From Gemmatimonadaceae bacterium (GTDB lineage Bacteria; Gemmatimonadota; Gemmatimonadetes; Gemmatimonadales; Gemmatimonadaceae): DNA of 44,607 nucleotides. The position numbers and the translations under genes are program-made. Position 1 is the first letter of the stretch; each line of letters opens with the position of its first letter. The DNA is taken from assembly GCA_036273715.1 (NCBI GenBank), contig DASUHB010000061.1, positions 1 through 44,607 of the forward strand. Reading direction: 5' to 3'. Shown one piece after another: positions 32,036 to 42,258 of the stretch. A model generated the notes under the pieces. That model searched no databases and was not told the DNA's origin. It worked only from the letters and a program-made list of their open reading frames with translations.

Positions 32036-32749
32036 GTGCCCACATCCCATACGCCGAGGCGTCTGGAGCAGAACCAACTGCTCCTGGCGCTGCCTCGCGC
32101 GGACTACATCGAGCTGCAGGCCGACCTGCAGGACGTCGCGTTGCCGCACGGACATGTGCTGTTCGAAGCGCGCGAGCGGATCTCGCACGTGTACTTCCCG
32201 CAACGGTGCGTGATCTCACTGGTTGCGCCGATCGATGGACAGAAAGGCGTGGAAGTGGCGATCGTCGGGAACGAAGGCATGGCGGGCCTGAGCGCGTTCC
32301 TCGGCGTCCACACCGCATCGATTCAGGCGGTGATCCAGATACCCGACGCCGCCAGGCGCCTAACGGTCGCCGCGTTTCGCCGCGCGCTCGAGCGCGGCAC
32401 GGCGATGCGCCGCATCATGCTCCGATACACGGACGCGATGCTGAGCCAGGTCGCGCAGTGCTCGGCGTGCAACCAGCGGCATCGGGTCGTGCAGCGCTGT
32501 GCGCGCTGGTTCCTCATGACGCACGACCGCGTGGGCGACGATCAGTTCTCGCTCACCCAGGAATTCCTGGGCCAGATGCTCGATGTCGAGCGGCCGACGG
32601 TCTCGGCGGCGGCGCGGCAGCTGCAGGCCGCGGGGGCGATTCGCTACAGCAGGGGTCGCGTCACGGTCACGAGCCGCGCGAGCCTGGAAGAGGCGTCGTG
32701 CCCGTGTTACCGCCTGATGTTACAGGATTACGCGCGCGCGTTCGCCTAA
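32036..32749 (+). CDS. Crp/Fnr family transcriptional regulator
   Basis: 237 residues from the GTG at 32036, preferred because GCGAGGAG lies upstream and earlier codons are low-complexity. The cyclic-nucleotide-binding-like barrel (about 25-145) includes VALPHGHVLFEARERISHVYFP and the HTH domain (about 160-220) includes LTQEFLGQMLDVERPTVSAA. The Fnr N-terminal cysteine cluster is absent, so O2 sensing by an Fe-S centre is unlikely. Three cysteines (SCPCYRLM near the C terminus, plus QCSACNQRH near 143) stand out and might respond to redox state. The effector is unknown. The stop TAA sits in GCCTAACGG. It could regulate the upstream radical SAM gene. Confidence 0.88.
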   Translation: MPTSHTPRRLEQNQLLLALPRADYIELQADLQDVALPHGHVLFEARERISHVYFPQRCVISLVAPIDGQKGVEVAIVGNEGMAGLSAFLGVHTASIQAVIQIPDAARRLTVAAFRRALERGTAMRRIMLRYTDAMLSQVAQCSACNQRHRVVQRCARWFLMTHDRVGDDQFSLTQEFLGQMLDVERPTVSAAARQLQAAGAIRYSRGRVTVTSRASLEEASCPCYRLMLQDYARAFA

Positions 32750-32816
32750 CGGAATGACGCGCCGGGCGCACCGGCGGGCGTCCCGAATGGCCGGGGCTGC
32801 ATTGGCCGTCGCGCCA

Positions 32817-34453
<1,637 letters not shown>

Positions 34454-35209
34454 TTAGGCGGCGGTCTCCATGGGCGCGCCCGTCGGCGGCACGCCCTTCT
34501 CGCCCAGGGCCTGCGCGATGCGCTCCCACACGGTGCGCAGGAGCGCGTCCCGGTCGTCGTACGTCAGACCGGTGGTCGCGATCGGCTCGAGAAACGTGAG
34601 CTCGCACGTGCCGGAATGGATGGCGAACTGCCCTTTGCCCTGCACTTCCTTTGTCCCCCAGCTCACGACGGGCACCACCGGCACTTGCGCAGCAATCGCC
34701 AGCACGAACGGCCCTTTCTTGAACGGCCGCAGCGCGTACGACCGTCCGCGCGTGCCTTCCGGAAACACGGCCACCGACGTCCCACGCTTGATCTGCTCCG
34801 CGGCCTCGGCGTACGTCTGAAACGCAGCCTTCCGATTCTTGCGATCGATGAAGATCGCGGCGACTTCCTTCGCCGCACGCCCGAAGACAGGAATCGACGC
34901 GAGCTCCTTCTTCGCCACGAACCGGTAGTGCGGCAGCACGCACGCGAGGCCAAAGATCTCGTACCAGCTCACGTGGTTGGACACGTACATGCGCGCGTCG
35001 TTGGGCGCGCCGATGTGCTCGGGATTGCGCACCGTAAGGCGAACCGCCGATGCCCACAGCACCACCTTGGACCAGACGCGCGGCGCGCGGCCCAGAAAGC
35101 TGTCCGGCGGAATGTGCACACCGAAGAGCGACAACACGACGATGGGAACGCCGAGCACGATGGTCATGAGGACCATCGTGGGATAGACAATCAGAGCACG
35201 CATGCTCAC
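34454..35209 (-). CDS. plsC: 1-acyl-sn-glycerol-3-phosphate acyltransferase (PlsC family)
   Basis: 251 residues, GTG start overlapping the thiL stop (GTGA); an ATG two codons later is an alternative. One N-terminal hydrophobic segment (about 5-30) anchors it in the inner membrane. The acyltransferase box is NHVSWYE: the catalytic His is present, but the usual Asp of HX4D is Glu. The second box, FPEGTRGRS, is standard. The enzyme adds the second fatty acid to lysophosphatidic acid in phospholipid synthesis. The Asp-to-Glu change may reduce or keep activity. The stop TAA is in a GCCTAACG word on its strand. Confidence 0.88.
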   Translation of the reverse strand: MSMRALIVYPTMVLMTIVLGVPIVVLSLFGVHIPPDSFLGRAPRVWSKVVLWASAVRLTVRNPEHIGAPNDARMYVSNHVSWYEIFGLACVLPHYRFVAKKELASIPVFGRAAKEVAAIFIDRKNRKAAFQTYAEAAEQIKRGTSVAVFPEGTRGRSYALRPFKKGPFVLAIAAQVPVVPVVSWGTKEVQGKGQFAIHSGTCELTFLEPIATTGLTYDDRDALLRTVWERIAQALGEKGVPPTGAPMETAA

Positions 35210-36150
35210 GAAAAGTGGTCGAACCCGCCGCCCGGCGCAACGCGCGCGCCGTGCAGCGTGGCCACGACATCGGCGTCGCCGGCTTCGACGCGTCCGATTG
35301 CCGTGAGCGGCAGCTCGAATCGGCGCTCGAACTCCGCGGTGTCGATGTCGCGAGGCGACGCGACCAACAATTCATATTCGTCCCCGCTCCGGGCGGCGGT
35401 GTCCGGCGAGAGCCCGCCCAACGTGGGCAGATGATCGAGGGCGATCGCGAGCCGCACGTGCGACGCGGCGGCGATGTGTGCCGCGTCGCTGAGCAGACCA
35501 TCGGACACGTCGATCGCCGCATGCGCACCGTGCTCGGCGAGCCACCGGGCCTCGCGCACCCTCGGCACCGGATGCGCGACGCGCTCACGATCCGCGGGCG
35601 ATGGGCGACCGCCGCCTTGCCACGCAGTCAATGCGGCAAGGGGTCCACCGAAGCGCCCGGTGACGAACAACACATCGCCCGGGCGCGCGCCGTTGCGACG
35701 CAACGGATTGACCGCGGCGCCGAGCACGGTGATGGCAATGCACAACTCGCGAGCGCCGGTGAGATCGCCGCCCGCGATGTGAGCGGACGTCGCACGGGCT
35801 GCGTCAGCCAACCCGTCGGCAAGGTCGAGTATGTCGCCGAGCCACGCGTCAGGGATGGACAACGAGACGAGCATTGCCAGCGGGTCCGCGGCCATCGCCG
35901 CCAGATCGCTCAGTGCTGCTGCTGCGACGCGCCACCCGATCTCGCGCGGCGTGAGCCAGTCGCGGCGAAAATGGACGCCGTCGACGGCGCTGTCCGCGCT
36001 GACCACCAGCTGATGTCCGGGCGGCACGTCGATGAGCGCCGCATCATCGCCGATTCCGTGCGCCGCGTCGCCCCATCGTTGCTCGAGGGCGCGCACGAGG
36101 TCGAATTCCTTTCCGGGGCCGAGCGGGATGTCGTCGCGCATTCGGATCAC
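35206..36150 (-). CDS. thiL: thiamine-monophosphate kinase
   Basis: 314 residues with a GTG start at 36150 (ATG three codons later possible). Motifs GIGDDAALID, VSADSAVDGVHF, AAALSDLAAMAADP, GGDLT and AAIDVSDGLLSDAAHIA are those of ThiL/PurM-type ATP-binding enzymes. It phosphorylates thiamine monophosphate to thiamine pyrophosphate, the active cofactor. No TPP riboswitch was found upstream. It heads a minus-strand run thiL-plsC-eno-ftsB with 4-nt overlaps at two of three junctions. Notably, this gene contains no GTTAGGC word. Confidence 0.95.
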   Translation of the reverse strand: MIRMRDDIPLGPGKEFDLVRALEQRWGDAAHGIGDDAALIDVPPGHQLVVSADSAVDGVHFRRDWLTPREIGWRVAAAALSDLAAMAADPLAMLVSLSIPDAWLGDILDLADGLADAARATSAHIAGGDLTGARELCIAITVLGAAVNPLRRNGARPGDVLFVTGRFGGPLAALTAWQGGGRPSPADRERVAHPVPRVREARWLAEHGAHAAIDVSDGLLSDAAHIAAASHVRLAIALDHLPTLGGLSPDTAARSGDEYELLVASPRDIDTAEFERRFELPLTAIGRVEAGDADVVATLHGARVAPGGGFDHFS

Positions 36151-36323
36151 AAGCTAACGTCCCGCGCCATCCGTAGTGGAGCTTCTTCGTTTTTCGGAAA
36201 CGAACGGCGCGCACGCCGACCAGCGCGGGGGCGTCTTGATCCCGTCTTCCGTGCACGCCATGCTTCCCGCGGCGGCTTCGGCGTCCGGCGCTCTCGTCCC
36301 ACCGCCTAACGCGGAGCACACGC

Positions 36324-36525
36324 ATGACCGACGCAGAAACCGCGGAGCAGGACGTGCGACGCTCGAGTGACGCCGAAGTCGATGCCTTTCTGGGTCGTGA
36401 CTCGGGGGATGTGGGGCGGAACGATGCCGCTCGCCGGAAAAGCGCAGCATCTTCGGTTTACGGCCGTGTGGATGCAACACGACGGGCGGTGGCAGGAGGT
36501 GATCCGGCACGCGAAGGTCGTTTGA
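36324..36525 (+). pseudogene. decayed DUF4440/SnoaL-like gene with internal deletion and frameshift
   Basis: The ATG at 36324 begins MTDAETAEQDVRRSSDAEVDAFLGRD, the N-terminal helix pattern of DUF4440 proteins (about 130 residues). The typical C-terminal strands, LRFTAVWMQHDGRWQEVIRHA, follow in another frame and end at TGA 36523-36525. The middle 60 or so residues are missing. It therefore is a remnant, located between thiL and the DUF4142 gene in a stretch without intact genes. Confidence 0.65.
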
Positions 36526-36645
36526 TCACCGTACGCGGCGCGCTCGACGCGTCGGCTAACACCGTTGGTTCGCCGCGCACGGTGCACCTCTTGCGTCGCG
36601 TTAGGTGCGGGATTTTTCACGCACGATCGACCATCCGGAGGCTGT

Positions 36646-37272
36646 ATGCGACTCGCTCGCCGGCGGTACACCGAACTCTCGTTTCTCGTGTTTGCTTCCC
36701 TGGCGCTGATCGCCTGCAAAGGCAAAGAAAGCGCGTCTACAGCCGACACGACCTCAGCAGCGGCGCCTGCCGCGGCAGCGGACACAACGGCGCCCGCAGC
36801 GGCGCCAGCCTCGCCTACGGCGACGACGCTTTCGGATGCCAACATCGTCGCCTTGCTCGATGAGGTGAACATGGCCGACAGCATGCTCGGCGCGGCCGCG
36901 CTTCCGAAAGCAACGAACTCGCAAGTGAAGCAATTCGCCAAGTTGATGATGGGCGAGCATCACGCGCTGCGCGTCAAAGGCCAGCTGCTCGCGAAGGCGC
37001 AGAACATCACTCCGGAGAAGCCGGCGCAAGACCCGTTCACGAGCGCGGTGCAGAACGAACAGTCAGCGCTCGGGTCGGCCGCCAAGGGTCACGCCTACGA
37101 TTCGACGTACATCGCCAACGAGGCGGGCATTCACCAGGCAGTAATCGCCTGGGCGGACTCGGCGGAAAATCAAGCACAGAATCAGGCGCTCAAGGATCTG
37201 ATCAAGGCCGCGGGGCCGGTCTTACAGAAGCACCTCGATCGCGCGCAGGCAATCCAGAAGGTGCTGCACTAG
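36646..37272 (+). CDS. DUF4142 lipoprotein
   Basis: 208 residues from the ATG at 36646, chosen because GGAGG lies just upstream. The signal ends in the lipobox LIAC (Cys near 24), so it is probably lipid-anchored. An Ala/Pro/Thr-rich linker (about 30-65) leads to a four-helix DUF4142 domain with NMADSMLGAAALPKATNSQVKQFAKLMMGEHH and a C-terminal helix QKHLDRAQAIQKVL. DUF4142 proteins have a ferritin-like bundle, usually in the periplasm or outer membrane, and are frequent in soil bacteria with stress-related expression; no activity is established. It is a single-gene unit. Confidence 0.87.
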   Translation: MRLARRRYTELSFLVFASLALIACKGKESASTADTTSAAAPAAAADTTAPAAAPASPTATTLSDANIVALLDEVNMADSMLGAAALPKATNSQVKQFAKLMMGEHHALRVKGQLLAKAQNITPEKPAQDPFTSAVQNEQSALGSAAKGHAYDSTYIANEAGIHQAVIAWADSAENQAQNQALKDLIKAAGPVLQKHLDRAQAIQKVLH

Positions 37273-37285
37273 CGGACGCGTTAGG

Positions 37286-37316
37286 CCGGGGCGAGCGCTC
37301 GACGGCGCCGCCCCGG
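37286..37316. terminator. GC-rich hairpin after DUF4142 gene (possible terminator)
   Basis: Arms CCGGGGCG (37286-37293) and CGCCCCGG (37309-37316) form a perfect 8-bp stem with a 15-nt loop, 13 nt after the DUF4142 stop. No T run follows, so termination would be inefficient or factor-dependent. It may only protect the 3' end. Confidence 0.35.
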
Positions 37317-37424
37317 AGGATCCCCTGTCAATGCTGGCGCTGCGCGCGCGTCGTTCGTGACGCGAACGTCTTACACACGAGCGTGGCAAAGAACATCCGG
37401 CGAGACGCGGGCCTGCGACAACCG

Positions 37425-38783
37425 CTACGTGTCTTCATGCCCGCGGTTCAGGAGCCACCCACCGGTGAAGCCGGCCCGACGCAATCCGGCGCGTACGTAT
37501 GGACATGACCGCATGAGTCGCCAGATCAGTCCCGATCGGAAGTTCTCGACCATGAGTCCGGCCGGCCCCTGATTGATGGCATAGTCTCGCGGCGAAATCC
37601 ATCCCGGTCCGCCCCGTGATGTGCGGAACGATGGATTGATGCTGCACATGTAACCGTAGCTCCGCTTGGGTCCGGGATAGGTGGCGTGCACCGACTGTAA
37701 CGTCGGCAGCACGATCTCCGGCGCGAACGGGAGTGAAGCGGCCACGGCCCACGGCGACAACGTGCCGTCGTCCGGGCCATACGGGACGCCGCGCGCATGA
37801 TAGCCGTAGAACCTTCGCGGCGCCCCGTGCACGGTGCGCGTGGCGTTGCCAGGTCCGTCGCTCGCCGTCACGCCCCACCACGTGTCCCCGTACCAGTCGA
37901 AACGCCGCGGATTCCTAACGGCATATGCGCGCTGTACGTACGTGGCCCGCCGGCTGTTCTCGAAGTAGTCGATGCCCTTGCCGCGCATGTACGCGTCACG
38001 AATACCGCGGAAATCGATCCAAATGTGACTCAGATGGTGAATGAACAGGGGACCGGCGTGTACGTAGTCGCTGCCGTACGCCCGCACCCATCGGTACGTC
38101 GCGGTCCATCGCGCGTAGCAATCTCGCGGCAGCGCATGGGTGGGCGAGCCGAGCCCCAGCACGTAGAGCAACAAGGCTTCGGTGTATCCCCGCCACCGGT
38201 ACGGCAGAAACCGCCCGCCATTCTCCGGCTTCCATCCCATCGAGACGGCGCGGCCGGCGTTGAGCGCCCACCGCCAGTCCACCCGCCGATAAATATCGTC
38301 GCCTAACGACCTGATTTCCCGTTCGTGCGGCGTGTTTCGGTCAAAGTACGCGGCGGCGGACAGAATGCCGGCCAGCGCGATGGCAGTGTCGATGGTCGAG
38401 AGCTCGCACTTCCACACGCGGCGGCCGGTGGCCATGTCGAGGAAGTGGTAAAAGAAGCCGTGCGCTCCGGTCGCGTCGGCGGCATCGCCCTGCGGCGCGT
38501 TCCAGAGGAAGCGCAGGGCCGTGCGCGTCCGGCTGGCTGCCTCGCGGCGCGCCATGTAGCCGCGCTCCACCGCGGCCGTGTAGGCGCTCAGCGCGAACCC
38601 GGTGCCGGCAACTGAGGCCGGCGACTCACGATCGGTGTTGTCCCGCACCAGCCCGGTGGCGGGATTGACCTCGTGGTCGAAGTACGCGATCGCCTTGCGC
38701 TCGACGTCCTCCAGCATGGCCTCGTACGGCGCATCATGCTGTTGGGCATTGGCGAGAGCTACGTCTCGGCGCAGCTCCCTCAA
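37425..38783 (-). CDS. glycoamylase-family glycoside hydrolase (Pfam Glycoamylase, GH144-like)
   Basis: About 452 residues if started at the TTG at 38783, which overlaps the GH39 stop as TTGA; the open frame reaches 38972 but that part overlaps GH39. Motifs include NPATGLVRDNT, WGVTASDGP, FYGYHARGVPYGPDDGTLSPWA, MCSINPSF and MVENFRSGLIWRLM, seen in the COG5368 'glucoamylase' family, whose characterised members include GH144 endo-beta-1,2-glucanases. The fold is an (alpha/alpha)6 barrel. There is no signal peptide at the chosen start. Co-translation with GH39 suggests joint action on one glycan. Substrate is inference. Confidence 0.8.
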   Translation of the reverse strand: MRELRRDVALANAQQHDAPYEAMLEDVERKAIAYFDHEVNPATGLVRDNTDRESPASVAGTGFALSAYTAAVERGYMARREAASRTRTALRFLWNAPQGDAADATGAHGFFYHFLDMATGRRVWKCELSTIDTAIALAGILSAAAYFDRNTPHEREIRSLGDDIYRRVDWRWALNAGRAVSMGWKPENGGRFLPYRWRGYTEALLLYVLGLGSPTHALPRDCYARWTATYRWVRAYGSDYVHAGPLFIHHLSHIWIDFRGIRDAYMRGKGIDYFENSRRATYVQRAYAVRNPRRFDWYGDTWWGVTASDGPGNATRTVHGAPRRFYGYHARGVPYGPDDGTLSPWAVAASLPFAPEIVLPTLQSVHATYPGPKRSYGYMCSINPSFRTSRGGPGWISPRDYAINQGPAGLMVENFRSGLIWRLMRSCPYVRAGLRRAGFTGGWLLNRGHEDT

Positions 38784-40246
38784 GTGGAAGAGACCGGCGT
38801 GCCGAGCGTGAGGGTGACGGCCGCGACAGCGTGTGGAGGAATGTCGAGCTCGATCAGCAGGGCGCCTTCTTCGACACGCCATCGCTGCGGTTCGGCGACG
38901 AGCCGGGACGCATGGTGCAAGTGCTCCACGTCGGCAGCCGACGGATAGGCAGGCGATCCCATGGCGAGCCACGCCGCCTTCGCATTCGCGTGGTCCGCGT
39001 CGATGCGCTGCACGAACGCATTCGTTGGGCGAGGCGCTCCTTCGAGGCGCACCCGCACGTGCTCACACGCGATCGGATGACGCGGCAAGGCGTGGTTCGT
39101 TAGGACCACAGTAAGGCGTTGTGCGCCGGGATCGCGCGCGACCCAGACATCGACTGTCGGATGGATGTCGGTCAGCGAGGCGACGAGCTCCGTGCCCAGA
39201 TGGTGCAGCACCTCGAAGGCCCGATACGACGGTTTCGCGACTCCTTGGAGCGTGAGGAGTCCGAATCCGCCCTGAAATGGAATGGATGGAAAGTAGTTCT
39301 CCTCGAAAACGTCGCTGAAGGTCCAGTAGCTGTAGCCGTCCACCAGTCCGGTGGCTTCGAGCATCGTCTTCACGATTACTGCTGCCGCGTATGGTTCGTC
39401 GTGCATTGGATCGCGCGGGTTGGACGACGTGTTCCACTCGGTGTAGTACAGCGGCTTGCCCCGTGCTTGTCCGTGAACGCGGGCAGCTCGATCGCGAAGC
39501 ACGCTGCGCTCGCTCGCGGCGAGCTGTGCCTCCGTGTCATCGCCCGGCTTGCCGAATGCGTCCGTGGGATAGTGGTGCGTGCTCACGAAGTCGGCCGCTA
39601 CGCCGGCCTTTTCCGTGAAGTCCAGGAACTCGTCGATCCACGCGTCGTCCGCGGTCGCCGGCCCGCCCACGCGAAGCGCCGCATCCACGCTCTTGAGCGC
39701 GGCCGCGGTATGACGATAGAGCGTGAAGTAGTCCTGCTCCGTCCCCGTCCAGAAGGCGGGCAAGTTAGGCTCGTTCCACACTTCGAAGAACCACGTCCGC
39801 ACTTCCGCCACACCGTATCGAGCCACGCTCTCTGCCGCGAACTTGCGGATGAGCGTTTCCCACGCCCCATAGTCTCGCGGCGGCGTGACGTTGCCCCGGT
39901 AGTGAAAGACGGTCGTGCTTCCCGACGCGAGGATCGTCGGCATGAAGCTCAGCTCGACGAACGGACGCATTCCGGAAGCGAGCAGTGCGTCCCAGATCTG
40001 AAAGGCATTGAAGAACGAGTACACCAATTTGTCGAGCTCGCCGACGAGCGTCCCCACATCGTCGCAGAGCAGTCCGTGGAACCGCACGTGGCGGATGCCT
40101 AACTCGTCATGGCAGCGTTTGAGCTGCGCCTGATAGTCCGCGCGCAAGGCGAGCGGGGCATGTCCGCTCCCGACGGTGTGTTCCCACACATGTCGCAGCG
40201 GCACGCCCGGCGCCCTCACGTTGCACCGTAGCTCGACCGCGCTCAC
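38780..40246 (-). CDS. glycoside hydrolase family 39-like (beta-xylosidase type)
   Basis: 488 residues. A TIM barrel with FFEVWNEPNL gives acid/base Glu159, and LYYTEWNTSS gives nucleophile Glu270. The sequence VGGPATADD, STHHYPTDA and YWTFSDVFEE between and after them are GH39 features. A beta-rich C-terminal domain (about 375-488) follows. Family members hydrolyse xylosides, iduronosides or related beta-glycosides. There is no signal peptide, so it is likely cytosolic, acting on imported oligosaccharides. The stop overlaps the next glycosidase gene. Clan GH-A membership is firm; GH39 versus a close sister is likely. Confidence 0.85.
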   Translation of the reverse strand: MSAVELRCNVRAPGVPLRHVWEHTVGSGHAPLALRADYQAQLKRCHDELGIRHVRFHGLLCDDVGTLVGELDKLVYSFFNAFQIWDALLASGMRPFVELSFMPTILASGSTTVFHYRGNVTPPRDYGAWETLIRKFAAESVARYGVAEVRTWFFEVWNEPNLPAFWTGTEQDYFTLYRHTAAALKSVDAALRVGGPATADDAWIDEFLDFTEKAGVAADFVSTHHYPTDAFGKPGDDTEAQLAASERSVLRDRAARVHGQARGKPLYYTEWNTSSNPRDPMHDEPYAAAVIVKTMLEATGLVDGYSYWTFSDVFEENYFPSIPFQGGFGLLTLQGVAKPSYRAFEVLHHLGTELVASLTDIHPTVDVWVARDPGAQRLTVVLTNHALPRHPIACEHVRVRLEGAPRPTNAFVQRIDADHANAKAAWLAMGSPAYPSAADVEHLHHASRLVAEPQRWRVEEGALLIELDIPPHAVAAVTLTLGTPVSST

Positions 40247-40375
40247 CGTGCGATCTCGTCGGCCCTACGAACTGTGCGCATGATGTTGGGGTTCGGGTCG
40301 CACGTCAAAGCGGCTCCCGAAGAATCATCTTGCACGCTTCGTTCCGCGGGCAAGGTTCCTGCGGCGAAGCAGCGC

Positions 40376-41476
40376 ATGAAAGCGATTGCCATCGTTCCCG
40401 GTAAGGCAGGCGCCGAGCTGGCGGAACGAGCTGAGCCTCCGGTCGGCGCGCCTGATGAGATCAAGGTCAGGATCATTCGCGTAGGCATTTGCGGCACGGA
40501 CCGGGAGGAAGTGTCCGGGGGACGTGCCACGGCGCCCGACGGTCAGCATGACCTGGTGATCGGCCACGAGATGTTCGGTCAGGTAGTCGAGGTCGGCTCC
40601 GCGGTGACCCGGGCGACGAACGGCGACTACGTGGTGTTCACCGTGCGGCGAGGTTGCGGTCAATGCTTTTCATGTCTCGCGAGCCGTTCGGACATGTGTC
40701 AAACAGGGAAATACCGCGAGCGGGGCATAAAGGGATTGGACGGCTATCAAACGGAGTACGTGGTTGACAAGGAACAGCACGTCATCGTCGTGGCTCCCGA
40801 GCTCGCCTCGATCGCCGTGCTGATGGAACCGCTCTCGATCGTCGAGAAGGCGATCGATGACGCGATTCGGCTTCAAAGCATGCGCTGCCCCGAACCGGCG
40901 ATCACTCCTGCGTGGCTGTTGGGACGCTGCTGTCTGGTGGCGGGATTGGGACCGGTGGGGTTGCTTGCGGCGATGGTCCTGGTGCTGCGAGGCGCCAATG
41001 TGTACGGACTCGACGTGCTCGATAGCGCGAGCGCGCGCCCGAAATGGCTCACGGGAATTGGCGGGCACTACGTGGACGGCCGCCGGGTGCCGGCGGATCA
41101 AGTGCGCGACAAGGTGGGCGCCATGGACGTGATCCTCGATGCCAGCGGCATCGCGGCCCTCGAGTTCAATCTCCTGGACGCGTTGGCGCTGAACGGGGTC
41201 TACGTGGTGACGGGAATTCCGGGCGGCGATCGGCCGCTGCAGGTCGCCGGCGCCGAATTGATCCGGCGGCTGGTCATGAGCAACCAGGTCATGTTCGGCA
41301 GCGTGAATGCGGCGCACGGCCATTTTCAGATGGCGGCGGAAGATTTAGCGCGCGGGCATCGCCGCTGGGGTGGACACCTTGGCGCCCTGATTACACGGCA
41401 TCACCGTCCGAGTCAGTTCGCGGAGGCCTTCGGCGATCGTCCGTCCGATTCGATCAAAGAAGTGATCGAGTGGTGA
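40376..41476 (+). CDS. glucose 1-dehydrogenase-like zinc-dependent dehydrogenase
   Basis: 366 residues from the ATG at 40376 (an in-frame ATG exists at 40274). Catalytic zinc ligands are in GICGTDREE (Cys) and VIGHEMFG (His-Glu); the structural zinc site is CGQCFSCLASRSDMC. The Rossmann motif is LVAGLGPVGLLAAMVL. C-terminal features (GHLGALITRHH) match the glucose dehydrogenase branch of the medium-chain family, as in archaeal NAD(P)-dependent enzymes. It would oxidise glucose or a related aldose to the lactone. It is divergent from GH39 and sits upstream of DUF892 and phosphoglucomutase, consistent with glucose handling. Substrate is likely but not proven. Confidence 0.83.
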   Translation: MKAIAIVPGKAGAELAERAEPPVGAPDEIKVRIIRVGICGTDREEVSGGRATAPDGQHDLVIGHEMFGQVVEVGSAVTRATNGDYVVFTVRRGCGQCFSCLASRSDMCQTGKYRERGIKGLDGYQTEYVVDKEQHVIVVAPELASIAVLMEPLSIVEKAIDDAIRLQSMRCPEPAITPAWLLGRCCLVAGLGPVGLLAAMVLVLRGANVYGLDVLDSASARPKWLTGIGGHYVDGRRVPADQVRDKVGAMDVILDASGIAALEFNLLDALALNGVYVVTGIPGGDRPLQVAGAELIRRLVMSNQVMFGSVNAAHGHFQMAAEDLARGHRRWGGHLGALITRHHRPSQFAEAFGDRPSDSIKEVIEW

Positions 41477-41558
41477 GAGGCCCCATTGTTGCGTGACCCC
41501 ATGGTGCGCGACGATCGCCGGCCGCACGCGTCGCGACTAACACTCGCCAGGAGATCGC

Positions 41559-42224
41559 ATGGAACTCACTTCACTCGAGGAGCTCTACGTGGAGGAGCTC
41601 AGAGGTCTGTACGGCGCCGAGAAGCAGATCATGCGGGCGCTGCCCAAGATGATCAAGGCGGCGTCGCACCGAGATCTCAAGCGTGCCTTCACCACGCATG
41701 AGCGGCAAACGCGCGGCCACGTGACGCGGCTCGAGCGCATCTTCAAGCAGCTCGGCGAGCGTCCGAAAGCCCAGAAGAGTATCGGGATGGAAGGGCTGCT
41801 GGAGGAAGGTGCCGCGCTGATCAAAGTGAAGCCATCGCCCGAGGTTCTGGATGCGGGGCTCATCACCAAAGCGCAACGTGTAGAGCATTACGAGATGGCG
41901 TGCTACGGCACGGTCCGCACCTATGCCGCGTTGCTCGGACGGGACGACCACCGCCGACTGCTTCAACAGACGCTCGATGAGGAGCGTGAGACGGACAAGT
42001 TGCTAACGGACCTCGCGGAGCGTTCGATCAATTCCGACGCCGACGTCCAAGTACCCGCGGCGCGCGCGGCGAAGAGCGCTGCGCGGCGGCGCACGCGGCG
42101 AGCCGACGCGGAGGTGGGCCTGCTGAGCGTGGACGAGGCAGTGGCCCTCGATCCGACGCCCGCCGGCTGGGCCGCGCGCATCCGGGCGGAAGCCGGTCCA
42201 TCGGATCGCGGCCCGGTGCGCTGA
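41559..42224 (+). CDS. DUF892 ferritin-like protein (YciE/YciF type)
   Basis: 221 residues. AGGAGATCGC precedes the ATG. The DUF892 four-helix bundle covers about 1-160: LYVEELRGLYGAEKQIMRALPKM, FTTHERQTRGHVTRLERIFKQLG and KAQRVEHYEMACYGTVRTYA, with Glu/His positions that bind a di-iron centre in YciF-like proteins. The C-terminal 60 residues are basic and then Ala/Pro-rich, beyond the fold. Such proteins are produced under stress or in stationary phase; no precise activity is known. A GCTAACGG variant of the common word lies inside the gene. Confidence 0.88.
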   Translation: MELTSLEELYVEELRGLYGAEKQIMRALPKMIKAASHRDLKRAFTTHERQTRGHVTRLERIFKQLGERPKAQKSIGMEGLLEEGAALIKVKPSPEVLDAGLITKAQRVEHYEMACYGTVRTYAALLGRDDHRRLLQQTLDEERETDKLLTDLAERSINSDADVQVPAARAAKSAARRRTRRADAEVGLLSVDEAVALDPTPAGWAARIRAEAGPSDRGPVR

Positions 42225-42258
42225 GGGAGGAGATGGGCGGACCGCGCGGCAGGATCCG

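Noticed and set aside
35206-36320. TPP riboswitch upstream of thiL
   Set aside because: The conserved CTGAGA and ACCTGATC-type elements were looked for on the minus strand and are absent.
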